A DNA stretch of 23,206 nt from an uncultured Bacteroidaceae bacterium (GTDB lineage Bacteria; Bacteroidota; Bacteroidia; Bacteroidales; Bacteroidaceae), in assembly GCA_904502185.1 (NCBI GenBank), contig CAJGDX010000026.1, forward strand, positions 1 to 23,206, read 5' to 3'. The translations under genes were made by a program, and so were the position numbers. Position 1 is the first letter of the stretch. Each line of letters starts with the position of its first letter. Positions 16,860-23,206 of the stretch are shown here, in pieces. The notes beneath the pieces are model-generated. The model was given only the letters and a program-made list of their open reading frames with translations. It was not told the origin of the DNA and ran no database searches.

Positions 16860-17813
16860 CTATCCGGCAACCATTCTTGCAATCCATATCCACAGCGGTG
16901 CTGCGACAATAAATGCAAATATGCTGAATGTCAGTGACGAGGTTCCCGTGCGTACGTACAGCTGATAGCGGCTACCAATGATTATTCCCGAGAATGCCGG
17001 TGGCAATGCTCCTGCAAGTACCATCATTTGCAGATTCTCGGACTTCATTCCAAACAACCATCCTATTAACAGCAGCACAGCAGGCATTATCAGCAATTTC
17101 ACCACTGCGTTGTAGGCAACCTCCTTGTCCATCTGGAATTTCATACCCGAAAGTGTCAGACCGGCGGCAAATACTGCTACTCCCGAATTTGCTTTTGCTA
17201 TCAGTTCAAAGTTGGGGTCGAGTATTGCAGGAAATTTTATATCCAGCAATACCAATATCACAGCCAGAATAGGTGCCCAGCAGACCGGCTCGGCAAGGGC
17301 GCTTAGTACGGGATTGCTCTTTTTGCCGCCCTGCGTATCTTTGCTCTTGTCGTTGCCGGCATTCATCAGTGCAAGTCCTATTGGGATGTTTATGGCATTT
17401 ACCACAATGGAAATGATGGCAACCACAAGTGCTGTGCTTGGCGTAGCTCCATAAATTGGTTCAAGCACCGCAAATCCCAAAAAGCCGATGGTGGGCGAAC
17501 CCGATATCAGGGCACATACGGCTGCTTCGCTTTTGGTATGTTTGAAGAACTTGTAGCACGAATAGTATGACCACAGAAATACAGCCGTAATTATGACAAA
17601 GCTGATGATTGTTAGCTTAAGGTCGCCCAACAGCATGCTTCTGTCGGCTTTTACTATCGAAACGAAAAGTGCGGCAGGTAGGGCATAGTTAAGCACCAAT
17701 TTGTTGAAAATCTGCGCATTTTCGTAGCTGAAAGCCTTGCTTTTTCCCGACCAGTATCCCAAAAACATTATTACGAATATTGGCAGGATGTCTTTTATAA
17801 GAATGTCTAACAT
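16860..17813 (-). CDS. AEC family transporter (YfdV-like), candidate oxalate/formate carrier
   Basis: Inner-membrane carrier of the auxin efflux carrier (AEC) family, 317 residues. About ten hydrophobic segments are visible, near 4-22, 36-54, 66-88, 98-118, 124-150, 175-196, 205-223, 235-255, 262-280 and 291-313. A hydrophilic loop (151-172, KSKDTQGGKK) divides the two five-helix halves. Family-typical features are LNYALPAALF in the first half and LAGALPPAFSGIIIGSRY in the second, where a proline-broken helix forms the substrate site. It starts 6 bases after the oxc stop and must be co-transcribed with frc and oxc, the same order as E. coli yfdW-yfdU-yfdV. No OxlT-type MFS antiporter is present in the window. 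Oxalate import or oxalate/formate exchange is therefore inferred from context; the family also moves malate and other carboxylates. Confidence 0.9.
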   Translation of the reverse strand: MLDILIKDILPIFVIMFLGYWSGKSKAFSYENAQIFNKLVLNYALPAALFVSIVKADRSMLLGDLKLTIISFVIITAVFLWSYYSCYKFFKHTKSEAAVCALISGSPTIGFLGFAVLEPIYGATPSTALVVAIISIVVNAINIPIGLALMNAGNDKSKDTQGGKKSNPVLSALAEPVCWAPILAVILVLLDIKFPAILDPNFELIAKANSGVAVFAAGLTLSGMKFQMDKEVAYNAVVKLLIMPAVLLLIGWLFGMKSENLQMMVLAGALPPAFSGIIIGSRYQLYVRTGTSSLTFSIFAFIVAAPLWIWIARMVAG

Positions 17814-17819
17814 AAGCCT

Positions 17820-19517
17820 CTATTTGATTGTTGATTTAGGATTCAGGTTACCGATGTGTCCGCTTTCTACCCCGACAGCCGGGTCAATCACGCAGTTGAT
17901 GAGGGTGGGCTTTTGCGAAGCTATGCCTTCTGACAAGGCTTTGCTCAGCTCCTCGGGGGTGGTGACATTGAACGATGCACCTCCGAAGGCCTCAATCATC
18001 TTGTCGTATCGTGCGCCGATGGTCAGTGTGGTGGGTGAGGGGTCGTTCCCGTTGCCGAGGTTTTTGTCGGTACCGCGGTAAATGCCGTTGTTGTTGAATA
18101 TGACAATAGTCACAGGCAGTTTGTAGCGACAGATAGTTTCTATCTCCATTCCGCTGAAACCGAATGCGCTGTCGCCTTCAATGGCAACAACCGGTCGTTT
18201 GCCCACTACGGCAGCCGCTATGCTGTAACCCATGCCTATGCCCATTACTCCCCACGTTCCGCAGTCGAGACGGCGGCGAGGATTGTACATGTTTATCACA
18301 TTGCGGCAGTTGTCAAGGGTATTTGCCCCTTCGTTTACCAGGTAAATGTCACGGTTGTTGTCAAGCACATCCTTTATGGCTTTCAATGCGTTGAAATAGT
18401 TCATGGGGATGGCTGTGCTATTGAACTTCACTGCCATCTTTGCGCTGTTGTCATTCTTTGTCTTTTCGATGTTTGCCATCCACTCTTTGCATGGTTGCAA
18501 AGTGTTTCCTTCCATCTTTTTAAGAATTGCGCAGAGCGATGAGCCAATGTCGCCCACAACGGGTGCAGCTATTGGACGGTTGCTGTCAATCTCTTTAGCA
18601 TCAATATCCAATTGAATGAATTTTGCATCGGGGTTCCACTTTTTACCCTTACCGTGCGAGAGCAACCAGTTCAGACGCGCTCCCAAGAGTACTACAACGT
18701 CGGCATTTCCAAGTACAAAGCCGCGTGCCGCAGCAGCGCACTGTGGATGGTCGTCGGGTAGCAATCCCTTTGCCATTGACATGGGCAGATATGGTATTCC
18801 GCTGCTCTCCACGAATTTCCTTATTTTTTCGTCTGCCTGGGAGTAAGCTGCGCCTTTTCCAATGATAATCAATGGCTTCTTCGCGCCCATGAGTAGCTTG
18901 ACGGCACGTTCCACCGCTTCGTCCGACGGAATCTGTGCAGGCGAGGGATCGACAGGTGCAAACAGGCTTTTTTTAGCCTCATCGGCATCCATGGTGGCAG
19001 AGAGCATGGCGGTTGTTATGTCCAGATAGACACCTCCCGGACGTCCCGAAAGGGCAGTGCGTATGGCGCGTGCCACTCCTGTGGCAATATCCTCGGGGCG
19101 GTTGATGCGGTAGGCTGCCTTGACAAATGGCTTTGCAATGTTCATCTGGTCAAGACCCTCGTAGTCGCCCTGTTGCAGGTCTATGATATTGCGGTCGCTC
19201 GATCCGCTTATCTGTATCATGGGGAATCCGTTGACAGTGGCGCAGGCAAGTGCTGTAAGTCCGTTCAGGAATCCAGGTGCCGACACTGTCAGGCATATAC
19301 CGGGTTTCTTTGTTATGAATCCGCTGATGGCTGCGGCATTTCCTGCCGACTGCTCATGGCGGAAACCTATGTAACGTATTCCCGCTTCCTGTGCGTGACG
19401 GGCAAGGTCGGTGACGGGGATGCCTACAACTCCGAATATTGTTTCAATGCCGTTGGCTTTCAGCGCATCCACCATCAGATGCATTCCATCGGTGATGTTG
19501 TTATGTTCTGTTGTCAT
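17820..19517 (-). CDS. oxc: Oxalyl-CoA decarboxylase
   Basis: Thiamine diphosphate enzyme that converts oxalyl-CoA to formyl-CoA and CO2, the energy-relevant step of oxalate breakdown in the cytoplasm. The 565 residues closely follow E. coli YfdU and Oxalobacter OXC. Visible landmarks are GVVGIPVTDLARHAQ and the cofactor-activating Glu55 in GFRHEQSAG; Tyr119-Glu120 in QQGDYEGLDQ (Tyr120/Glu121 in Oxalobacter); and the diphosphate/magnesium motif starting GDSAFGFSG (448) with Asn residues at 475-477 in FNNNGIY. Tyr480 and Ser553 (ESGH) also match known active-site residues. I chose ATG 19517 (MTTEHNNITDGMH), which fits relatives; an upstream start at 19562 would run into frc. It begins 28 bases after the frc stop. 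No key residue is missing, so activity is likely. Confidence 0.97.
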   Translation of the reverse strand: MTTEHNNITDGMHLMVDALKANGIETIFGVVGIPVTDLARHAQEAGIRYIGFRHEQSAGNAAAISGFITKKPGICLTVSAPGFLNGLTALACATVNGFPMIQISGSSDRNIIDLQQGDYEGLDQMNIAKPFVKAAYRINRPEDIATGVARAIRTALSGRPGGVYLDITTAMLSATMDADEAKKSLFAPVDPSPAQIPSDEAVERAVKLLMGAKKPLIIIGKGAAYSQADEKIRKFVESSGIPYLPMSMAKGLLPDDHPQCAAAARGFVLGNADVVVLLGARLNWLLSHGKGKKWNPDAKFIQLDIDAKEIDSNRPIAAPVVGDIGSSLCAILKKMEGNTLQPCKEWMANIEKTKNDNSAKMAVKFNSTAIPMNYFNALKAIKDVLDNNRDIYLVNEGANTLDNCRNVINMYNPRRRLDCGTWGVMGIGMGYSIAAAVVGKRPVVAIEGDSAFGFSGMEIETICRYKLPVTIVIFNNNGIYRGTDKNLGNGNDPSPTTLTIGARYDKMIEAFGGASFNVTTPEELSKALSEGIASQKPTLINCVIDPAVGVESGHIGNLNPKSTIK

Positions 19518-19545
19518 AACCGGTGATGTTTTAATATTACAAATA

Positions 19546-20817
19546 CTACTTGCATACAACATGCTTGCTGCGTAGCTGTTTAATCTCTTCGTCGGTGTAT
19601 CCGGTCTCTTTCAGAATCTCGTCGGTGTGCTCGCCAAGCATAGGAGCTGCTTTGACCTCGGGTTTGTAATTCGAGAATTTCGGCGGACAGCCGATGGTGA
19701 CAAATTTTCCGCGTTTGGGCTGGTCGACCTCGACGATGGTTCCGCATTTGCGCAGCGACTGGTCGTTCTTTATCTCAAGCATGCTGAGAACAGGGCCGCA
19801 GGGAACTCCTGCCTTGCCAAGCTCGTCTACTATCTGAATCTTGTCGCGGGTGATGGTGTATTTTTCCACCGCTGCGTAAATCTCCTCTTTTACCTCCTGA
19901 CGTGCTGCCGGGGTGTTGAAACGTGGATCGCTTATCCATTCGGGCTTGCCGATGGCAGTGGCTGCTGCTGCAAAGGGCTTCTCTTCGTTTTGCAGGACAA
20001 TGTAGACAAAGGCATTGGGGTCGTTCTCCCAACCTTTGCAGCGATAGCACCAACCGAGTACCTGTCCGCCTTCGACGTTGCCGGCACGCGGAACTGTGTT
20101 GCCAAACTTCTCATTGGGGTATTGTGGCAGGTGTTTAAGTGTTCCGGTATTTTCGAGTATAAGCTGGTCGCGTAATTTTATGCGGCAAAGGTTAATTACA
20201 GCATCCTGCATCGACTGCTCTACAAAACAGCCCTCGCCGGTCTTTTCGCGTTGCATAAGTGCTGCCAACAGGCCAATCAACAGGTGCATGCCTGTGTTGC
20301 TGTCGCCCAATGCCGCACTCGATTGTGTGGGTACGTTGTACTCTCCCTTCCACCAGCCGGTGGTTGCAGCTGCGCCTCCGGCACATTGTGCAACAGGTTC
20401 AAATGCCTTCACGCTTGCAAAGGGTGAGTCGTCGTTGAATCCTTTGATTGTTCCGTAGATAACACGAGGGTTGATTTTATGAACTTCCTCCCACGAAAAT
20501 CCCAGTTTGGCAACTGCACCGGGGTGCAGGTTCTCTACGAAAATATCCGCACTCTTCAACAGACGTGTAAGTACCTCTTTGCCCTCGGGGGTTTTCATGT
20601 CAAGTTCAATGGAACGCTTGTTACAATTGAGCTGCAGAAAATAGAGACCGTCCAGTCCGGGTTTGTCGAGCAGCTCGGTGCGTGTAGGGTCGCCCACCCC
20701 CGTACGCTCAATTTTAATAACGTCTGCTCCAAGCCAAGCGAGCATCTGTGTACACGATGGTCCCGACTGTACCTGTGTCCAGTCGATAACCTTGATTCCT
20801 TTCAATGGTGCTGTCAT
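19546..20817 (-). CDS. frc: Formyl-CoA:oxalate CoA-transferase
   Basis: Class III CoA-transferase that moves CoA from formyl-CoA to oxalate, giving oxalyl-CoA for Oxc and releasing formate. The 423 residues align by eye from end to end with E. coli YfdW and Oxalobacter FRC. Shared elements are VQSGPSCTQMLAW with Gln17, the CoA-binding ADVIKIER (Arg38), NCNKRSIELD, and the catalytic Asp172 in ALGDSNTGMHLL (Asp169 in Oxalobacter). MQDAVINLCRIKLRDQ, CKGWENDPNA and LGEHTDEIL follow. Two differences stand out. The Trp48 position of Oxalobacter is Glu48 here (Gln in E. coli). The active-site tetraglycine loop, GGGGQ in both references, reads EGGQV (250-254). The start at 20817 (MTAPLKGIKVIDW) matches relatives. 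It is first in the frc-oxc-carrier operon. An alternative substrate from the same transferase family is possible, but the adjoining oxc makes oxalate most likely. Confidence 0.96.
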   Translation of the reverse strand: MTAPLKGIKVIDWTQVQSGPSCTQMLAWLGADVIKIERTGVGDPTRTELLDKPGLDGLYFLQLNCNKRSIELDMKTPEGKEVLTRLLKSADIFVENLHPGAVAKLGFSWEEVHKINPRVIYGTIKGFNDDSPFASVKAFEPVAQCAGGAAATTGWWKGEYNVPTQSSAALGDSNTGMHLLIGLLAALMQREKTGEGCFVEQSMQDAVINLCRIKLRDQLILENTGTLKHLPQYPNEKFGNTVPRAGNVEGGQVLGWCYRCKGWENDPNAFVYIVLQNEEKPFAAAATAIGKPEWISDPRFNTPAARQEVKEEIYAAVEKYTITRDKIQIVDELGKAGVPCGPVLSMLEIKNDQSLRKCGTIVEVDQPKRGKFVTIGCPPKFSNYKPEVKAAPMLGEHTDEILKETGYTDEEIKQLRSKHVVCK

Positions 20818-20962
20818 GATTACTATCTTTTTTATGGGTTAATATTATGCCATCAGAACATCTCTCTGATTTTTTGGCGTTACAGAAAGTAAAACACCAA
20901 CACCATCCGCTAAGTTTAGCCTCTTCTCATTAAGAAACTATTAAAAATGTCGCTCAAATAGC

Positions 20963-21003
20963 AAAAAAACGGCTTTAATGTCAAAAAAGTTCCGTTTTTT
21001 TTT
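20963..21003. terminator. Two-way terminator-like hairpin between divergent genes
   Basis: Stem AAAAAAACGG (20963-20972) / CCGTTTTTTT (20992-21001) with a 19-base loop, giving a long T tract after the stem on both strands. It lies between frc (minus, start 20817) and the zapB-like gene (plus, start 21049), where no known transcript should end. The stem is A/T-rich with only three G-C pairs. It could be an attenuator in a long frc leader, the end of an unseen small RNA, or insulation of the next promoter. The rest of the 231-base gap shows nothing clear. Confidence 0.5.
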
Positions 21004-21030
21004 GTTTCTCCCAAATTACATATATATTTG
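21001..21030 (+). promoter_or_regulatory. Candidate promoter for the zapB-like/zapA unit
   Basis: TTTG (21001-21004), an 18-base spacer and TATATTTG (21023-21030) fit the Bacteroidota promoter pattern, the spacer being slightly short. The predicted transcript start is near 21037, giving a very short leader to the ATG at 21049. The TTTG box is made from the last bases of the T tract of the preceding hairpin. Confidence 0.58.
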
Positions 21031-21048
21031 TAAAATGATTGTTGAATT

Positions 21049-21348
21049 ATGCACGAGAACGAAAAGCAGATACTTGAGCAGTTTGAGTTAAGGTTGCGCG
21101 ACCTTGTAGATAAGTACAAGGAGCAGAAAAACCTTAATGAAAAGCTTCTACAGGCTGTGGCTGAGAAGGATACAGCACTCGGCGAATTGCAGCACCGCTA
21201 TTCCGAACTTGAACAGGCATACGACAATCTGAAGCAGGCACGGATGATAAGTCTTACCTACGAAGAGGTAGACAATGCAAAGGAGCATATCACCCGTCTC
21301 GTGCGTGAAATCGACCAATGCATTGATTCACTTATAAAAAAACAATAA
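21049..21348 (+). CDS. Small coiled-coil protein upstream of zapA (ZapB-like position)
   Basis: A 99-residue, highly charged protein with no signal peptide or membrane helix. Heptad-like spacing of Leu, Ile and Val with many Glu, Lys and Gln runs from about residue 5 to 70 (ILEQFELRLRDLVDKYKEQ, then LNEKLLQAVAEKD), indicating a long parallel coiled coil. The C-terminal 30 residues (YEEVDNAKEHITRLVREID) look like a second helix. It precedes zapA by 16 bases, the conserved Bacteroidales arrangement, so a role in the Z-ring with ZapA, like proteobacterial ZapB, is plausible. Similarity to true ZapB cannot be shown by eye, because coiled coils converge. The start ATG at 21049 lies just after a good promoter match. 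Confidence 0.78.
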   Translation: MHENEKQILEQFELRLRDLVDKYKEQKNLNEKLLQAVAEKDTALGELQHRYSELEQAYDNLKQARMISLTYEEVDNAKEHITRLVREIDQCIDSLIKKQ

Positions 21349-21350
21349 CT

Positions 21351-21357
21351 AAGGAGG
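21351..21357 (+). promoter_or_regulatory. Strong Shine-Dalgarno before zapA
   Basis: AAGGAGG lies 7 bases before the zapA ATG (21365), an ideal Shine-Dalgarno in sequence and spacing. It supports this start. It is unusual because Bacteroidota genes generally lack such sites, and none of the other genes in this window has a comparable one. Confidence 0.75.
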
Positions 21358-21364
21358 CAAAGCA

Positions 21365-21655
21365 ATGGAAGAGGGATACGTGGGAATAAACTTATTGGTT
21401 AACGGCATATCATACCCGCTTGTAGTTTTACGAAGCGAGGAACCATATTACCGCCAGGCAGCACGTTTGATAAACGAACGACTGCTTAAATATAAAGATA
21501 CGTTCGCAGCAGAAAGCGGCGAAAAACTGATGACGATGGTTGCAATAGACATCGCATACAGACGCATGAAGGATACCGACCTGTCGGGTGCTTCACGTGT
21601 TTCGGGCAAATTGCTGGAACTGACTCAATTGATAAATGACACCATAGATAAGTAA
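21365..21655 (+). CDS. zapA: Cell division protein ZapA
   Basis: Small cytoplasmic protein that binds FtsZ and bundles Z-ring filaments. The 96 residues show the ZapA layout: an N-terminal beta-rich head (VGINLLVNGISYPLVVLRSEEPYYRQAARLINE, given here in shortened form by its ends VGINLL and ARLINE), then a C-terminal helix (GEKLMTMVAIDIAYRRMK and LLELTQLINDTI) that forms the tetrameric coiled coil. The MVAIDIAYR stretch is typical of Bacteroidota ZapA. Translation is set by an ideal AAGGAGG 7 bases upstream. It follows the ZapB-like coiled-coil gene after 16 bases and is followed by the structured intergenic RNA candidate and rny. No abnormality seen. Confidence 0.92.
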   Translation: MEEGYVGINLLVNGISYPLVVLRSEEPYYRQAARLINERLLKYKDTFAAESGEKLMTMVAIDIAYRRMKDTDLSGASRVSGKLLELTQLINDTIDK

Positions 21656-21656
21656 C

Positions 21657-21756
21657 ACTCATTGGTTACCCTGAATTTCACGCATGTCCAACGTTGGCGA
21701 CTATTCATCGCAGGCGTAGGAAATGCGTTTTTTGTTATTGGACGAGAACCAAATTA
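21657..21756 (+). ncRNA. ssrS: Structured intergenic RNA, candidate 6S RNA (6S-Flavo type)
   Basis: The 122-base gap between zapA and rny folds by eye into nested pairings. The closing stem is TTGGTT (21662-21667) / AACCAA (21747-21752). One inner stem pairs 21680-21689 with 21719-21728 (ten positions, one mismatch), enclosing a hairpin at 21692-21716 with a GCGA/TCGC core. A competing stem, GTCCAA (21686-21691) / TTGGAC (21738-21743), uses overlapping bases. A long rod with closing stem, open middle and terminal hairpin, about 95 bases long, fits the short 6S RNA of Bacteroidota; zapA is also the classic upstream neighbour of ssrS in gammaproteobacteria. 6S RNA binds sigma-loaded RNA polymerase. 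Alternatives are a zapA terminator (T tract 21728-21733) or an rny leader. Exact ends are not known. Confidence 0.5.
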
Positions 21757-21777
21757 TTAACATATAAAACCTATATT

Positions 21778-23206
21778 ATGGATTCAACAACATTGATAGT
21801 CATAACTGCACTCGCGTCAGGCTTGCTGGTGGGCGTGGTACAGTTTTTGATAAATCGATATGCTTTGAAAAAAAAGCACCAAAGTATTCTTGACGAAGCT
21901 GCCAAGGAGGCAGAAGTAATGAAGAAAAACAAACTCCTCGAAGTGAAGGAGAAGTTCCTTAACAAAAAAGCAGAACTCGAGAAGGAGGTTTCTCAGAGAA
22001 ATCACAAACTTCAGCAGGCCGAGAATCACATCAAGCAGCGCGAGATGCACATCAATCAGCGCAACGAAGAACTTCAGCGTCGTAAGGCCGAGGTTGAGAA
22101 GTACAAAGAGAATGTCGATGCCCAGCTTGCAACAATCGAACGCAAGAAGGAAGAACTTGAGAAACTTCACGCTCAGGAGCGCGAAAAACTTGAGGCTATC
22201 AGCGGACTCTCTGCCGAGGAGGCACGTAACACCCTCATCGACTCACTCAAGGAAGAGGCAAAGACACAGGCTGCGTCATACATCAACGACATTATGGACG
22301 ATGCCAAGATGACAGCCAACAAAGAGGCAAAGAAAATCGTTATTCAGACAATACAGCGTGTGGCAACCGAAACTGCCATTGAAAATTCAGTGACAGTGTT
22401 CCACATTGAAAATGATGAAATGAAGGGCCGCATCATCGGTCGCGAGGGACGTAACATTCGTGCTCTCGAGGCTGCAACCGGTGTTGAAATTGTTGTGGAC
22501 GACACTCCCGAGGCAATTGTTCTCAGCGCCTTCGACCCTGTTCGTCGCGAAATTGCGCGTCTGGCATTGCATCAGCTTGTAGCTGACGGACGTATTCACC
22601 CTGCACGCATCGAAGAGGTTGTAGCTAAAGTGAAGAAGCAGATAGACGAAGAGATTATCGAAACCGGTAAGCGTACTACAATCGACCTTGGTATTCATGG
22701 ACTCCACCCCGAACTTATCCGCATCATCGGTAAGATGAAATACCGCTCTTCTTACGGACAGAACCTCCTGCAGCATGCGCGCGAGACAGCAAATCTCTGT
22801 GCTGTGATGGCTGCCGAGCTTGGTCTTAACCCCAAAAAGGCCAAACGTGCCGGTCTTCTTCACGATATTGGTAAAGTACCTGACGAAGAGACTGAATTGC
22901 CGCACGCAGAGTATGGTATGAAGATTGCCGAGAAGTATAAGGAGAAACCCGATATCTGCAATGCCATCGGTGCTCACCACGATGAAGTGGAAATGAATAG
23001 CCTTATTGCTCCCATTGTTCAGGTGTGTGACGCCATTTCGGGTGCCCGTCCCGGTGCACGCCGCGAAATTGTTGAGGCGTATATCAAACGTCTGCGCGAC
23101 CTCGAGCAGCTGGCAATGTCATATCCCGGTGTTACAAAGACATACGCAATTCAGGCGGGTCGTGAGCTTCGCGTGATTGTTGGTGCCGATAAGATAGATG
23201 ACAAAC
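21778..23206 (+). CDS. rny: Ribonuclease Y, 3' end beyond the window
   Basis: Membrane-anchored endoribonuclease that starts mRNA turnover. From ATG 21778 the frame stays open for 476 codons to the window end without a stop. Domains appear in family order. An N-terminal membrane helix (about 4-24, LIVITALASGLLVGVVQFLI) comes first. A long charged coiled coil follows (about 30-190). The KH domain has its GxxG loop at 221-224 (GRIIGREGRNIRALE). The HD domain has His333 in LLQHARET, His362-Asp363 in LLHDIGK and His400-His401 in IGAHHDEVE as metal ligands. The conserved GARPGARRE follows. About 40 residues are expected to be missing at the C-terminus, judging by usual lengths near 510-520. It lies downstream of zapA across the structured RNA candidate. 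No Shine-Dalgarno is present. Confidence 0.96.
   Translation, partial: MDSTTLIVITALASGLLVGVVQFLINRYALKKKHQSILDEAAKEAEVMKKNKLLEVKEKFLNKKAELEKEVSQRNHKLQQAENHIKQREMHINQRNEELQRRKAEVEKYKENVDAQLATIERKKEELEKLHAQEREKLEAISGLSAEEARNTLIDSLKEEAKTQAASYINDIMDDAKMTANKEAKKIVIQTIQRVATETAIENSVTVFHIENDEMKGRIIGREGRNIRALEAATGVEIVVDDTPEAIVLSAFDPVRREIARLALHQLVADGRIHPARIEEVVAKVKKQIDEEIIETGKRTTIDLGIHGLHPELIRIIGKMKYRSSYGQNLLQHARETANLCAVMAAELGLNPKKAKRAGLLHDIGKVPDEETELPHAEYGMKIAEKYKEKPDICNAIGAHHDEVEMNSLIAPIVQVCDAISGARPGARREIVEAYIKRLRDLEQLAMSYPGVTKTYAIQAGRELRVIVGADKIDDK

Noticed and set aside
19518..19562. Upstream ATG extending oxc by 15 residues
   Set aside because: It would overlap the end of frc and add residues unlike Oxc relatives, which begin at the MTTEHNNITDGMH position.
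20847..20933. Plus-strand 28-codon frame (MPSEHLSDF...) rich in His, just before the hairpin at 20963, resembling a leader peptide with attenuator
   Set aside because: The downstream gene is a ZapB-like protein unrelated to histidine, no promoter or ribosome site precedes it, and a separate promoter lies after the hairpin. Chance is the simplest reading.
1..23206. CRISPR arrays, tRNA or rRNA genes, IS elements, phage or toxin-antitoxin modules
   Set aside because: Reading all intergenic gaps, the largest about 231 bases, showed no direct repeat arrays, cloverleaf structures, transposase genes or terminal repeats.

Overview
The window looks like a chromosomal segment of a gut-type Bacteroidota, most likely Bacteroidales. 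Four things point there: several upstream regions carry the Bacteroidota promoter signature (a TTG/TTTG box about 20 bases before TAnnTTTG); almost no gene has a Shine-Dalgarno sequence; and the gene set includes lipoproteins with short signal peptides, a long TamB-like protein and the order zapB-like / zapA / candidate 6S RNA / rny. Family or genus cannot be fixed by eye.

Layout. Bases 87-5357 (minus strand) hold rarA followed by a tamB-like gene whose 3' end is abnormal near the window edge. A divergent promoter region at about 5358-5453 separates rarA from a plus-strand family 2 glycosyltransferase, which ends at a clear intrinsic terminator. From 6544 to 16787 seven plus-strand genes follow with small gaps: glnS, a TPR protein, an ABC-F ATPase, an M13 metallopeptidase lipoprotein, a MetA-type homoserine acyltransferase, a tandem ATPase (ModF-like) and a DUF1080 lipoprotein. 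A strong 11-bp stem shared by both strands closes this run.

On the minus strand, 20817-16860 is a three-gene oxalate operon: formyl-CoA:oxalate CoA-transferase (frc), oxalyl-CoA decarboxylase (oxc) and an AEC-family carrier. The order matches yfdW-yfdU-yfdV of E. coli. Frc loads oxalate onto CoA, Oxc releases CO2 and regenerates formyl-CoA, and the carrier is the natural candidate for oxalate uptake or formate release. The block lies between housekeeping genes and looks like the accessory part of the window.

From 21049 a plus-strand cell-division/RNA block begins: a small coiled-coil protein (ZapB-like position), zapA with an unusually perfect Shine-Dalgarno, a structured intergenic RNA candidate (possible 6S RNA), and ribonuclease Y, which runs off the window end.

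Most genes are familiar. The points most worth a second look are the oxalate operon with its altered Frc glycine loop and AEC carrier, the structured RNA before rny, the MetA residue that predicts acetyl- rather than succinyl-CoA use, the aberrant tamB end, and an orphan two-way terminator hairpin between the frc and zapB-like promoters.
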